A model generated the notes under the pieces. The model worked only from the letters and a program-made list of their open reading frames with translations. It was not told the DNA's origin and made no database searches. Shown here piece by piece: positions 47,920-58,747 of a stretch of 64,000 nucleotides of DNA. Numbering within the stretch: position 1 is the stretch's first letter; every line of letters begins with the position of its first letter. The stretch comes from an uncultured Oscillospiraceae bacterium (GTDB lineage Bacteria; Bacillota; Clostridia; Oscillospirales; Ruminococcaceae), in assembly GCA_904397845.1 (NCBI GenBank), contig CAJFOX010000019.1:1-64000 (forward strand), read 5' to 3'. The translations under genes and the position numbers were made by a program.

Positions 47920-48252
47920 TTACTGGATAGACGCGCCGGAGCCACCCAGGCTCAGCAGCCGACTGCGAATCCGGCCGACCTGCTCATCTGGACAAGAAAG
48001 ACGGAGCGTGCAACCCATCGCGCGGGGCTCTGTTTGGCTTTCAGAATGCAAAATGACGAACCCGTCCGGGACTGGCTGGGAGGGAAAACCCATGAGCTGA
48101 CCGGCCATAGCGACCGGAGGCGTTTTCGCCGGATATTCTTTTGCTTCAAAGCTCTCTTCCAAAATAGAATAACCCTGCTGGCGCAGCGAGTGGGCGGCCT
48201 GCTCGGCCAGATCATGATCGGAAAATTCACAAACGATCTGTTTCATTTTCAT
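47920..48252 (-). CDS. Small hypothetical protein (110 aa)
   Basis: MKMKQIVCEFSDHDLAEQAAHSLRQQGYSILEESFEAKEYPAKTPPVAMAGQLMGF...; AGGAGAAATG context. Confidence 0.65.
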   Translation of the reverse strand: MKMKQIVCEFSDHDLAEQAAHSLRQQGYSILEESFEAKEYPAKTPPVAMAGQLMGFPSQPVPDGFVILHSESQTEPRAMGCTLRLSCPDEQVGRIRSRLLSLGGSGASIQ

Positions 48253-48383
48253 TTCTCCTTTTGTTCTTAAGAATCCCTATTATTTTTACCGGGCCGCAGC
48301 AAATAATCGGTGAAAAGAATTGGCATTTGGATACAAAATCTGGTATACTAATTTTTATGTATTAGTAAAGTGAGGTGCGCACG

Positions 48384-48575
48384 TTGGACGTCCAGGTAGG
48401 CGATGTGCTGACGATGAAAAAAAAACATCCTTGCGGAGAAAATCATTTTCTAGTTTTGCGGGTCGGAATGGATTTTAAGATCCGCTGTTTGGGTTGCGGC
48501 CGGGAAGTAATGGTGCCGCGCAGCAAGGCGGAAAAAAATATCAGGAAGATTTCCCGCGAGGAGGAGCATACTTAG
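48384..48575 (+). CDS. DUF951-like small protein
   Basis: [56 protein letters not shown]. Confidence 0.88.
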   Translation: MDVQVGDVLTMKKKHPCGENHFLVLRVGMDFKIRCLGCGREVMVPRSKAEKNIRKISREEEHT

Positions 48576-48640
48576 CGCGGCGGTATTGTAACAGGTCCGG
48601 AAAAAACCAGAGGGATCGTCTGAATGAACGGAGGATTTTT

Positions 48641-49717
48641 ATGTTTGAAAAATTGAAAGATGTTGCCGCACGTTATGAGCAGATTAACGAAAAACTGATG
48701 GATCCGGTGGTGGTAAGCGATAACAGCCAATATAAAAGCCTGATGAAAGAACACAAAAACCTGACTCCGATTGTGGAAAAATACCGGGAGTACGAAAAAG
48801 CCGAGGCGTCTTTTGAGGAAGCCAGAGAGTTGTTGGATGAGGGCGGGCTGGATAAGGATTTTAAAGAAATGGTGGAGGAACAGCTGAATACCAGCCGGGA
48901 CGAGATGGAACGACTGGGGGAGGAATTAAAGATCCTGCTTCTGCCCAAAGATCCAAACGATGACAAGAACGTGATCATCGAGATTCGCGGCGGCGCCGGC
49001 GGCGATGAGGCGGCTCTGTTTGCCCATTCACTGTTCCGCATGTACTCGATGTACGCGGAGAATAAGCGGTGGAAAACTGAGATTTTGAGCGCCAACGAAA
49101 CGGAACTGGGCGGCTTTAAAGAGGTGAGTTTTTCCATCGAAGGGGAAGGCGCTTACTCTAAGCTGAAATTTGAAAGCGGCGTGCACCGGGTGCAGCGGGT
49201 GCCGGAGACGGAAACTCAGGGCCGTATCCACACTTCTACTGTAACGGTGGCGGTACTGCCGGAAGCGGAGGAAGTGGAATTGGAGATCGCGCCCGGCGAC
49301 CTGCAGATTGATACCTATCGTTCCAGCGGCGCCGGCGGTCAGCACGTCAACAAGACCGAATCGGCGATCCGCATCACCCATCTGCCTACTGGCACGGTAG
49401 TAGAATGCCAGGACGAGCGCAGCCAGCATAAGAACAAGGAAAAAGCGATGAAAATCCTGCGTTCCCGCCTGTATGAACGGATGCTTGAGGAGCAAAATGC
49501 CAAGATTGCCTCGGAACGGAAGCTTCAGGTAGGTACGGGCGACCGGTCGGAGCGCATCCGCACTTACAATTATCCTCAGGGCCGCTTGACCGATCACCGC
49601 ATTGGACTGACGCTGTACCGGCTGGAGGCGATTCTAAACGGGGATCTGGATGAGGTGGTGGACGCCCTGCGGGCTTATGACCAGGCGGAAAAGCTCAAAA
49701 GCCAGGGAGAGGAATAA
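48641..49717 (+). CDS. prfA: Peptide chain release factor 1
   Basis: [86 protein letters not shown]. Confidence 0.96.
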   Translation: MFEKLKDVAARYEQINEKLMDPVVVSDNSQYKSLMKEHKNLTPIVEKYREYEKAEASFEEARELLDEGGLDKDFKEMVEEQLNTSRDEMERLGEELKILLLPKDPNDDKNVIIEIRGGAGGDEAALFAHSLFRMYSMYAENKRWKTEILSANETELGGFKEVSFSIEGEGAYSKLKFESGVHRVQRVPETETQGRIHTSTVTVAVLPEAEEVELEIAPGDLQIDTYRSSGAGGQHVNKTESAIRITHLPTGTVVECQDERSQHKNKEKAMKILRSRLYERMLEEQNAKIASERKLQVGTGDRSERIRTYNYPQGRLTDHRIGLTLYRLEAILNGDLDEVVDALRAYDQAEKLKSQGEE

Positions 49718-49718
49718 A

Positions 49719-50750
49719 ATGGAGACCAAGATTTTGAAAGTCGCTTCGATTTTTGAAAATCCGGATGAATTGCAGCAGGCGGCGGATATTCTGGCGCAAG
49801 GTGGGCTGGTGGCTTTTCCCACGGAAACGGTCTACGGGCTGGGCGCCAACGGTTTAAACGAGGATGCAGTGCGCGCTATCTACAGGGCAAAAGGACGCCC
49901 CAGCGATAATCCATTGATCCTGCACATCTGTGATATGGAGATGCTGCCTCAGCTGGCCCGGGAGGTCCCTTCGGCGGCGGTCAGGCTGGCGCTGGAATTT
50001 TGGCCGGGGCCGCTGACTATGGTATTGCCCAAGACTTCCCAGGTGCCGGATGCGGTTTCCGGCGGGCTGGACACGGTGGCGATACGATTCCCCGGCAACC
50101 TCATTGCCCGTGAACTGATCCGGCGTTGTGGCAAGCCTGTCGCGGCCCCCTCTGCCAATCTGTCCGGCAGTCCCAGCCCCACGACGGCTCAACACTGTAT
50201 TGATGATCTGATGGGAAGAGTGGACGCCATTGTCGACGGCGGCATCTGCGGGGTGGGACTGGAATCCACTGTCATTTCGTTGGCAGGGGAAGTCCCCACT
50301 GTATTACGACCTGGAGGAATAACGGTTGAACAGCTGCGGAAGGTGCTGGGTGATGTTCAGGTGGATCCAGCGGTGACTCATCCCATGGCGGAAGGTCAGA
50401 AGGCCGCTTCGCCGGGGATGAAGTACAAACATTATGCACCGAAAGCCAGGGTGATTTTGGTGGACGGAAATCAGGCTGATTTTGCCGGGTATGTCAATGA
50501 GCGAAAGGCTGACGGTGTATTTGCACTGTGTTTTTCGGAGGACATAGCGGCACTGGAGGTGCCAGCGGTCTGTTACGGTGGGGAAAAGCGGCCGGGAGAG
50601 CAGGCGCATGCGCTGTTTGATGCGCTGCGCCGGCTGGATGATCAGAATGCGCAGCTGGTGTTCGCTCACTGCCCCAACCAGGACGGCCTTGGACTGGCGG
50701 TATATAACCGGCTTTTGCGGGCGGCGGCATTCGATGTGGTAAGGTTATAA
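49719..50750 (+). CDS. L-threonylcarbamoyladenylate synthase, Sua5/YwlC family
   Basis: ILAQGGLVAFPTETVYGLGANGLNEDAVRAIYRAKGRPSDNPLILHICD; GKPVAAPSANLSGSPSPTTAQH; C-terminal Sua5 domain SPGMKYKHYAPKA. Confidence 0.95.
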   Translation: METKILKVASIFENPDELQQAADILAQGGLVAFPTETVYGLGANGLNEDAVRAIYRAKGRPSDNPLILHICDMEMLPQLAREVPSAAVRLALEFWPGPLTMVLPKTSQVPDAVSGGLDTVAIRFPGNLIARELIRRCGKPVAAPSANLSGSPSPTTAQHCIDDLMGRVDAIVDGGICGVGLESTVISLAGEVPTVLRPGGITVEQLRKVLGDVQVDPAVTHPMAEGQKAASPGMKYKHYAPKARVILVDGNQADFAGYVNERKADGVFALCFSEDIAALEVPAVCYGGEKRPGEQAHALFDALRRLDDQNAQLVFAHCPNQDGLGLAVYNRLLRAAAFDVVRL

Positions 50751-50767
50751 CGGCAAGGGGGATATGG

Positions 50768-51379
50768 ATGGGATGTTTCGTGATCGGTTTGACCGGCCAG
50801 ACCGGCGCGGGAAAAAGCACGGTCAGCCGAGTGCTGGCAGACTGCGGCATTCCGGTGGTTGACTGCGACCGTCTGGCGAGGGAAGCGGTGAAGCCGGGCA
50901 GTGAATGTCTTTTGCAGCTGGTCCGTGCGTTTGGCCGTAAAATCCTAAAGCCGGATGGCAGCCTGGATCGGGCTGGGATGGCGGCGATGGCTTTCCCTGA
51001 TCCGGAAAAGCTGGCGGTGCTCAACCGGATTACCCATAAGGCGATTTTGCAGCTGCTAAAAAATCGGCTGAAAGAGTTGGAAGCCGCCGGACAATCTTTG
51101 GTGGTCGTCGATGCACCGACTTTATTTGAAAGCGGCGCAGACCGACTCTGCGGCGCCGTAGTCAGTGTGACCGCACCGGAAGCTTTCCGTTTGGAGCGGA
51201 TCCTGGCACGGGACCATTTGGAACCGGAGGCGGCGAAAAGGCGGATGGATGCGCAGAAAGAGGAAGCCTACTATACCGAACGCTCCGATTATATATTGGT
51301 AAACGATGGCTCGGTAAAGGATTTGGAAGAAAAAGCCCGGCAGTTAGCCCGGCATTTACAAGAGAAAGCAGGTGGATGA
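50768..51379 (+). CDS. coaE: Dephospho-CoA kinase
   Basis: FVIGLTGQTGAGKSTVSRVLADCGIPVVDCDRLAREAVKPGSECL; LVVVDAPTLFESGADRLC. Confidence 0.93.
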   Translation: MGCFVIGLTGQTGAGKSTVSRVLADCGIPVVDCDRLAREAVKPGSECLLQLVRAFGRKILKPDGSLDRAGMAAMAFPDPEKLAVLNRITHKAILQLLKNRLKELEAAGQSLVVVDAPTLFESGADRLCGAVVSVTAPEAFRLERILARDHLEPEAAKRRMDAQKEEAYYTERSDYILVNDGSVKDLEEKARQLARHLQEKAGG

Positions 51380-51951
51380 TGGTCATTCGAAAAGGCGGCG
51401 CGCTGCTGCTGGCGGCGATTTTGTTGATTTCAGGCATCTTTGGTCTGACAAAAGCGATGCGGTATTTCTATCAGAAAGCGTATCCGCTGGGGTATGAGCA
51501 GCTGGTTTTGCCTGCCTGCGAGGAACAGGAGCTGGAGCCGTCTTTTGTCTTTGCCGTCATCCGTACTGAAAGCAGCTTTCGTCCACAAGCGCAGTCCAGC
51601 GTTGGGGCTCGGGGACTAATGCAGATCACGGAGGAGACGTTTCAATGGATCCAGTTCCGCATGGAGGATGAAAGCGGCGTAGACTATGATGATCTGTTTG
51701 ATGAAAAAACCAATATCCAATACGGTACTTTCCTGTTGCGGACGCTGCTGGATGAATTCGGCAGCGAAACCAACGCCCTGTGCGCGTATCATGCGGGCTG
51801 GGGGAATACGAAGAAATGGCTGCAAAATGAGGAATATGCGCCAGATGGGCAGAATATCGAGAATATCCCATTTGGAGATACCGGGCGGTATGTGAAAAAG
51901 GTTTTAGAAACGAAAAAAATGTACGAAAAATTATACGATTTTTCCGCCTGA
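51376..51951 (+). CDS. Lytic transglycosylase (SLT domain) with N-terminal anchor
   Basis: LEPSFVFAVIRTESSFRPQAQSSVGARGLMQITEETFQWIQFR; ALCAYHAGWGNTKKWL. Confidence 0.93.
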   Translation: MMVIRKGGALLLAAILLISGIFGLTKAMRYFYQKAYPLGYEQLVLPACEEQELEPSFVFAVIRTESSFRPQAQSSVGARGLMQITEETFQWIQFRMEDESGVDYDDLFDEKTNIQYGTFLLRTLLDEFGSETNALCAYHAGWGNTKKWLQNEEYAPDGQNIENIPFGDTGRYVKKVLETKKMYEKLYDFSA

Positions 51952-52029
51952 AAACAGGTGTAACAAAAATAGCCTATGGCTTTCCATGAAAAGAAAACAG
52001 AATCAGATCAATTGCAAGGAGGATACGAC

Positions 52030-53433
52030 ATGTCAAACCAAAACAAAACTCAGGGTCAGCTTTTGGAAGAACAGCTTTTGATGGCGCCGAAAAACGGAGC
52101 GGAGATACTCTCGGATGAGGAGATTGCCAAAGCCGACGAGTTCTGCGAAGGGTATAAGGCCTTTTTGAAATGCGCCAAAACAGAGCGGGAGGCAGTGGCT
52201 CAGACGGTCAAAATCTTAAAGGATCACGGTTACGTGGAGTTTGATCCCGATAAAAAATATGGGCCCGGGGATAAGGTTTACTATAACAACCGCGGTAAGG
52301 CATTGTGCTTTGCTACCATCGGCACCCGCTCCATGAAGGAGGGCATTCGCCTGGTTGCCTCCCATATCGATTCCCCACGGGTGGATTTAAAGCCCAACCC
52401 ATTGTATGAGGATGCGGAAATCGGCTATTTTAAAACCCACTATTACGGAGGTATCCGCAAATACCAGTGGACGGCAATTCCGCTGTCTTTGCATGGCGTG
52501 ATTGTGAAAAAAGGCGGCGAGGCGGTTACGGTTTCGGTAGGCGATGAGCCGGGCGAGCCGGTGTTCTCCATCACCGACCTGCTGCCCCATCTGAGCAAGG
52601 ATCAAGATGCCCGTAAGCTGGGGGATGGGATACGGGGTGAGGAGCTCAACATTGTAATCGGCTCGCGGCCCTTCCGGGACGACAAGGCCAGCCAGAAGGT
52701 CAAGCTGGCAATTGCAAAGATCCTGTTTGATAAATACGGTGTTGTGGAAAGCGATTTCCAAGCGGCCGACCTGCAGGCGGTTCCGGCATTCGATCCACGG
52801 GATGTAGGGTTTGACCGCAGCATGGTGGGCGCCTACGGCCAGGATGACAAAGTCTGTGCCTATACCTCTTTGATGGCGGCGATCGAGGCGCCGGCACCGG
52901 AGTATACCCATGTGACGGTGATGGCGGATAAAGAGGAGGTAGGATCCCCTGGCGCTACTGGCATGGGGTCTGATTATTTTGTTTATTTTATCAGCGATCT
53001 GGCCAAACATTACGGGATTGAAGGCCGGACGGTGCTGACCCATACCAAATGCCTGTCTGCCGACGTAAACTGTGCATTTGATCCATCTTTCCCAGATGTG
53101 GCAGAGCGGCGTAATATCGCCTATGCAAATCATGGCACCGTGCTGACAAAATACACAGGTGCCCGGGGCAAATCCGGTTGCAACGAGGCGACGGCTGAAT
53201 TCATGGGCTTTGTCCGTGATTTGTTTGATGCGGAAGGCGTGCTCTGGCAGACTGGAGAGATCGGCAAGGTGGATCAGGGCGGCGGAGGGACCGTCGCGGT
53301 GGAAATTTCCAAACATAATGCGGATGTGGTAGACATCGGCGTGCCGGTGCTTTCCATGCACGCGCCGTTCGAGCTGGTTTCCAAGATTGACACCTATATG
53401 ACCTACCGGGCGTTTAAAGCCTTTTTAAAATAG
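52030..53433 (+). CDS. M18-family aminopeptidase
   Basis: IRLVASHIDSPRVDLKPNPLYEDAEIGYFKTHYYGGIRKYQWTAIPLSLHGVI; VMADKEEVGSPGATGMGSDYF; VLSMHAPFELVSKIDTYMTYRAFKAFL. Confidence 0.94.
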   Translation: MSNQNKTQGQLLEEQLLMAPKNGAEILSDEEIAKADEFCEGYKAFLKCAKTEREAVAQTVKILKDHGYVEFDPDKKYGPGDKVYYNNRGKALCFATIGTRSMKEGIRLVASHIDSPRVDLKPNPLYEDAEIGYFKTHYYGGIRKYQWTAIPLSLHGVIVKKGGEAVTVSVGDEPGEPVFSITDLLPHLSKDQDARKLGDGIRGEELNIVIGSRPFRDDKASQKVKLAIAKILFDKYGVVESDFQAADLQAVPAFDPRDVGFDRSMVGAYGQDDKVCAYTSLMAAIEAPAPEYTHVTVMADKEEVGSPGATGMGSDYFVYFISDLAKHYGIEGRTVLTHTKCLSADVNCAFDPSFPDVAERRNIAYANHGTVLTKYTGARGKSGCNEATAEFMGFVRDLFDAEGVLWQTGEIGKVDQGGGGTVAVEISKHNADVVDIGVPVLSMHAPFELVSKIDTYMTYRAFKAFLK

Positions 53434-53467
53434 AAACAGGCTCCTTTTGCAAAAGGATAAGAAATAG

Positions 53468-54511
53468 ATGGAAGGAAAGATGAATATGAGTAGTGTGATC
53501 CTGGGGAAAAGCGGGATTCATTCTCCCAAAAACGGGTTTGGCGCACTTCCGATTCAGCGGGTATCAAAGGAATATGCTGCCATGCTGCTGCGGAAGGCTT
53601 ATGATGCCGGCTTTACCTTTTTTGATACGGCACGGGCTTATACCGATAGCGAAGAAAAGATCGGTGATGCCTTATCGGATGTACGGGACAAAATTACCAT
53701 TGCGACCAAGACCGGCGCTACCGATGGAAAGACCTTTTGGGAGCACCTGGAGACCAGCCTGAAAAACCTCGGGACCGACTACATTGATCTGTATCAGTTT
53801 CATACGCCGTCTTTCTGCCCCAAGCCGGGCGATGGCACCGGATTGTATGAGGCGATGCTGGAGGCCAAGGCCCAGGGCAAAATCCGGCACATTGGCATTA
53901 CCAACCATCGGCTGGATGTGGCGGAAGAGGCGGTGCGATCGGGATTATACGAGACGCTGCAGTTTCCATTTTGCTACCTCGCTACGGAAAAAGATCTGGC
54001 GCTGGTCAAGCTTTGCCGGGAGCACCAAGTGGGCTTTATTGCGATGAAAGGCCTTTCTGGAGGCCTTTTGACCCGTTCTGACGCCGCTTACGCCTGGCTG
54101 GATCAGTTTGACAATGTACTGCCCATCTGGGGGATACAGCGGGAAACCGAACTGGATGAGTTTATCCGCTATTTTGAGCAGCCGCCGGTCCTCACCGGTG
54201 AAATTCAGCAGTTGATCGAAAAGGACCGCCAGGAACTGATCGGCAATTTCTGCCGTGCCTGCGGCTACTGCATGCCCTGCCCGATGGGAATCCAGATCAA
54301 CTCCTGTGCACGGATGTCCCAGTTGATCCGGCGCAGCCCATCAGCCGGATGGTTGAGTGAAAAAAGCCAGCAGATGATGATGGACATCGAAAAATGTATC
54401 GGCTGCGGCCAGTGCAAGTCCAAGTGTCCGTATGAGCTGGACACGCCTACCCTTTTAAAGCAAAATCTGGAGGATTACAAAAATATCCTGGCGGGAAAAA
54501 CAAAAATCTAA
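53468..54511 (+). CDS. Aldo/keto reductase with C-terminal ferredoxin-like 4Fe-4S region
   Basis: AYDAGFTFFDTARAYTDSEEKIGDALSD; YIDLYQFHTPS; CRACGYCMPCPMGIQINSCARM; CIGCGQCKSKCPYELDTP. Confidence 0.93.
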   Translation: MEGKMNMSSVILGKSGIHSPKNGFGALPIQRVSKEYAAMLLRKAYDAGFTFFDTARAYTDSEEKIGDALSDVRDKITIATKTGATDGKTFWEHLETSLKNLGTDYIDLYQFHTPSFCPKPGDGTGLYEAMLEAKAQGKIRHIGITNHRLDVAEEAVRSGLYETLQFPFCYLATEKDLALVKLCREHQVGFIAMKGLSGGLLTRSDAAYAWLDQFDNVLPIWGIQRETELDEFIRYFEQPPVLTGEIQQLIEKDRQELIGNFCRACGYCMPCPMGIQINSCARMSQLIRRSPSAGWLSEKSQQMMMDIEKCIGCGQCKSKCPYELDTPTLLKQNLEDYKNILAGKTKI

Positions 54512-54537
54512 TCAGAGAGGATCCTTCTATTACATCG

Positions 54538-54577
54538 AAAAAGGCCGTGGCCCTATTTCCCTGGGCCACGGCCTTTT
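54538..54577 (+). terminator. Intrinsic terminator upstream of rpoB
   Basis: GAAAAAGGCCGTGGCCC tatttccct GGGCCACGGCCTTTT. Confidence 0.9.
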
Positions 54578-54679
54578 CCAGCTTTGTTTGAAACCAGAAA
54601 ATTTTGCCAATGCTATCAAAACAAACAGCCTTTTTGAAAAAAACTGCCCGGAAATCCCGGACAGCCCTGCAAAAATCTA

Positions 54680-54708
54680 TTGACAAGCCTTTTAAAGTAT
54701 CATATAAT
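54680..54708 (+). promoter_or_regulatory. rpoBC promoter
   Basis: TTGACA (54680-54685), 17 nt, TATAAT (54703-54708). Confidence 0.85.
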
Positions 54709-54874
54709 TATTAAATGTATCACAATGGATAGTTATGCCATTTGACATAGCTATTATAGCAGAAGATAAGGGGAAAAGCAATAGGGTTTTGCAAAAACTA
54801 CAGGAAGATCCGGCGCAGTGTTTGTAGTGTTTGCATAACCGCATTGGCAATAGATGAATGGAGTGAGTAAGCCT

Positions 54875-57800
54875 ATGGTGAATGTCAAGCCTGTACATCT
54901 GGGTAAAAATGTCCGTATGAGCTTTAGCCGTATCAATGAGGTTCTGGAAATGCCAAACCTGATTGAGGTGCAGAAAAACTCGTACCAGTGGTTTTTAGAT
55001 CAGGGCCTCAAAGAGGTGTTCCAGGATGTATCCGCCATTACCGACTACACCGGCAACCTGGTATTGGATTTCATCGACTACCATCTGGATGACACGCCCA
55101 AATACACGGTGGAAGAGTGCAAAGAACGGGACGTCACCTATGCAGCACCTTTGCGTGTCCGCGCCAGCCTTTTAAACAAGGAGACTGGAGAGGTGAAAGA
55201 GCAGGATATCTTCATGGGCGATTTCCCGCTGATGACCGAAAGCGGCACTTTTGTCATCAATGGCGCAGAACGCGTTATTGTTTCCCAGCTGGTGCGTTCT
55301 CCGGGTGTGTATTACGGCATGAGCTATGACAAAACGGGTAAAAAATTGTTTACCTCTACCGTGATTCCCAATAGGGGAGCGTGGCTTGAATATGAAACCG
55401 ACGCCAACGATATTTTCTATGTTCGTATCGATAAAAACCGTAAAATTCCAATCACGACCTTTATCCGCGCTTTGTTAAAAATGCAGGATGACAAAGCGAC
55501 TATGACTGGCGACGGCTTGACGGATCGATATGGTACCGACCAGGAAATCTACGAGATCTTTGGTGAGGACGAGCGCCTGGTCAAAACGATTCAGGACAAG
55601 GACAATACCAAAAATGGTGAAGAAGGCCTGCTGGAAGTTTACCGCAAGCTGCGCCCTGGTGAGCCGCCGACAGTAGATAGCGCTGTGACACACCTGCAGA
55701 ACCTGTTCTTCGACTCCAGAAGATATGATCTGTCCCGGGTGGGACGCTACAAATACAACAAAAAACTGGGGATCGCTTTCCGCATTGCAGGAAAAACCAT
55801 TGCGGAGCCTATTGCCAACCCCATGACTGGTGAGTTGATGGCAAACGCAGGGGATGTCCTCACCGTTGATCAGGCACTGGAAGTGGAAAGGGCCGGCGTT
55901 TCCAAGGTCAAGTTATCAGTGGAGAACAAGGAGTTTTATGTGATTTCCAACGGCATGGTCGATATCAAGGATTTTGTGGATTTTGACTGTTCCGAGTATG
56001 GGATCAACGAAAAGGTCCGTTTTGTTGTGCTCAAGGAGATTTTGGAACAAAACGAGGACGAGGAATCGCTGCGGGAAGCGATCAAAGCCAATGTAGACAG
56101 CCTGATTCCCAAGCATATTATCAAAGACGATATTTTTGCATCCATCAATTATATCAACAACCTGTGCTACGATGTGGGCAATACCGACGATATCGACCAT
56201 CTGGGCAATCGCCGTATCCGTTCGGTGGGCGAGTTGCTGCAAAACCAGTTTAGAATTGGTTTTTCCAGAATGGAGCGGGTTATTCGTGAGAGAATGACGA
56301 TCCAAGCGCAGGATACCGATATGATTACGCCCCAGGCGCTGGTTAACATTCGCCCGGTGGTGGCAGCCATCAAGGAGTTTTTTGGATCTTCGCCCTTGTC
56401 CCAGTTTATGGATCAGACGAATCCACTGGCGGAACTGACCCATAAGCGGCGCCTGTCCGCCCTGGGCCCCGGCGGTTTGTCCCGTGACCGTGCCGGGTTT
56501 GAAGTACGTGACGTTCATTACAGCCATTATGGGCGCATGTGCCCCATCGAGACTCCCGAGGGCCCGAACATCGGCTTGATCTCATATTTGGCGACTTTTG
56601 CGCGCATCAATGAGTATGGCTTTATTGAAGCGCCTTACCGCCGGGTAGACAAAACCACCCATAAAGTCTTGGATGAAGTGGTTTATATGACCGCCGATAT
56701 GGAGGATAATTATGTGGTGGCGCAGGCCAATGAGCCTCTGGATGAAGAAGGCCGTTTAGCCCGCCCAAGAGTCAATGCCCGCTTCCGTGATGAGATTTTG
56801 GAAGTAGAGCGCGACCGTGCCGACTTTATGGATGTTTCGCCAAAGATGGTCGTTTCAGTGGCGACAGCAATGATTCCCTTCCTGGAAAATGACGACGCCA
56901 ACCGCGCGCTGATGGGTTCCAACATGCAGCGGCAGGCGGTTCCGCTGCTGAAGACCGAGTCCCCGATTGTTGGTACCGGCATGGAATATAAAGCGGCGGT
57001 GGATTCCGGCGTTACGGTTGTTTCCAAACACAACGGCGTGGTGGAAAAGGTTTCGGCTACCGAAATCGTGATTCGCACCGATGAAGGCGCACTGGAGACC
57101 TACAAGATTTTGAAATTTATGCGGTCCAACCAGGGTACCTGCATCAACCAGCGCCCGATTGTGGAAAAAGGTGAGAGGGTTACCAAAGGCATGGTTATTG
57201 CTGACGGACCCGCTACCAGCAATGGTGAGATCAGTTTGGGAAAAAATGCGCTGGTCGGCTTTATGACTTGGGAAGGCTACAACTACGAGGATGCGGTCCT
57301 CATCAATGAAAAAATTGTGCGCGACGATGTGTATACCTCCATTCATATCGAGGAATATGAGATCGAAGCGAGAGATACCAAACTGGGCGCGGAGGAAATT
57401 ACCCGTGATATTCCCAATGTGGGCGAAGATGCGCTCAAAGAATTGGATGAGCGGGGTATTATTCGTGTTGGCGCGGAGGTGCGTGCCGGGGACATCCTGG
57501 TCGGCAAGGTAACACCCAAAGGAGAAACGGAGCTGACGGCAGAGGAACGCCTGCTGCGCGCCATCTTCGGTGAAAAGGCGAGAGAAGTGCGCGATACTTC
57601 TTTGCGCGTGCCCCACGGTGAATATGGCATTATTGTAGATGTAAAAGTATTCACCCGCGAAAACTGCGATGAGCTGAATCCCGGCGTGAACATGGTTGTC
57701 CGCTGCTACATTGCGCAGAAAAGAAAAATTTCGGTAGGGGACAAGATGGCCGGACGTCACGGCAATAAAGGCGTTGTTTCCCGTATCCTTCCGCAGGAGG

Positions 57801-58645
57801 ATATGCCCTTCCTGCCCGATGGGACCCCGCTGGATATTGTATTGAACCCGCTGGGCGTACCGTCTCGTATGAATATCGGGCAGGTATTGGAAGTCCATTT
57901 GGGCCGCGCTGCCGCCGCTTTGGGCTGGAAGATCATGACGCCGGTGTTTGACGGCGCCCATGAAGAAGATATCCGCGAATGCCTGAAAGAAGCCGGTCTG
58001 CAGGAGGATGGCAAGACCATCCTGTACGATGGGCGTACCGGAGAACAGTTTGACAATCCGGTGACGGTCGGCTACATGTATTATCTGAAGCTGCACCATC
58101 TGGTTGATGATAAGATTCATGCCCGTTCCACTGGTCCATATTCGCTGGTAACGCAGCAGCCTTTAGGCGGTAAGGCCCAGTTTGGCGGTCAGCGTTTTGG
58201 CGAGATGGAGGTTTGGGCGCTGGAGGCTTACGGCGCCGCCTATACCCTGCAGGAGATTTTGACTGTTAAGTCTGACGATACGGTAGGACGGGTTAAAACC
58301 TTTGAAGCAATTGTAAAGGGCAACAATATCCCGAAGCCGGGTGTGCCGGAATCCTTCAAAGTCTTAATTAAAGAGCTGCAGAGCCTGGCGCTGGATGTCA
58401 AGGTGCTGGATAAAGATAACCAGGAAATTGATCTGAAGCAGACCTTTGACGATGATGAAGACGTGGGTCTGGGCCATATGGACGACGATCTGATGGATAT
58501 GGAACACGTGAAGAATGAGGATGAATTGGCGGATTCTTATACGATTGACGAGCCGGAGACAGATGAAGTAGACAGCATGTTGGATGCCGATGATCTGTTG
58601 GGTCTGGACAATGCCGACGATTTGTTCGAGGATGAAAATTTTTAA
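54875..58645 (+). CDS. rpoB: DNA-directed RNA polymerase subunit beta
   Basis: [70 protein letters not shown] 54854 is an alternative start. Confidence 0.98.
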   Translation: MVNVKPVHLGKNVRMSFSRINEVLEMPNLIEVQKNSYQWFLDQGLKEVFQDVSAITDYTGNLVLDFIDYHLDDTPKYTVEECKERDVTYAAPLRVRASLLNKETGEVKEQDIFMGDFPLMTESGTFVINGAERVIVSQLVRSPGVYYGMSYDKTGKKLFTSTVIPNRGAWLEYETDANDIFYVRIDKNRKIPITTFIRALLKMQDDKATMTGDGLTDRYGTDQEIYEIFGEDERLVKTIQDKDNTKNGEEGLLEVYRKLRPGEPPTVDSAVTHLQNLFFDSRRYDLSRVGRYKYNKKLGIAFRIAGKTIAEPIANPMTGELMANAGDVLTVDQALEVERAGVSKVKLSVENKEFYVISNGMVDIKDFVDFDCSEYGINEKVRFVVLKEILEQNEDEESLREAIKANVDSLIPKHIIKDDIFASINYINNLCYDVGNTDDIDHLGNRRIRSVGELLQNQFRIGFSRMERVIRERMTIQAQDTDMITPQALVNIRPVVAAIKEFFGSSPLSQFMDQTNPLAELTHKRRLSALGPGGLSRDRAGFEVRDVHYSHYGRMCPIETPEGPNIGLISYLATFARINEYGFIEAPYRRVDKTTHKVLDEVVYMTADMEDNYVVAQANEPLDEEGRLARPRVNARFRDEILEVERDRADFMDVSPKMVVSVATAMIPFLENDDANRALMGSNMQRQAVPLLKTESPIVGTGMEYKAAVDSGVTVVSKHNGVVEKVSATEIVIRTDEGALETYKILKFMRSNQGTCINQRPIVEKGERVTKGMVIADGPATSNGEISLGKNALVGFMTWEGYNYEDAVLINEKIVRDDVYTSIHIEEYEIEARDTKLGAEEITRDIPNVGEDALKELDERGIIRVGAEVRAGDILVGKVTPKGETELTAEERLLRAIFGEKAREVRDTSLRVPHGEYGIIVDVKVFTRENCDELNPGVNMVVRCYIAQKRKISVGDKMAGRHGNKGVVSRILPQEDMPFLPDGTPLDIVLNPLGVPSRMNIGQVLEVHLGRAAAALGWKIMTPVFDGAHEEDIRECLKEAGLQEDGKTILYDGRTGEQFDNPVTVGYMYYLKLHHLVDDKIHARSTGPYSLVTQQPLGGKAQFGGQRFGEMEVWALEAYGAAYTLQEILTVKSDDTVGRVKTFEAIVKGNNIPKPGVPESFKVLIKELQSLALDVKVLDKDNQEIDLKQTFDDDEDVGLGHMDDDLMDMEHVKNEDELADSYTIDEPETDEVDSMLDADDLLGLDNADDLFEDENF

Positions 58646-58747
58646 TCGGTGATTTGGCCGGGCATCGCGTTGAAATATTAGGATGCAGCCTGGCAAAACC
58701 TGTTTTGGATTGCCACTCACGAGTTTATACAGGAAGAAGGATCGCAC

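Noticed and set aside
56855-58120. 421-aa minus-strand ORF
   Set aside because: Antisense to rpoB, whose coding frame is unambiguous.
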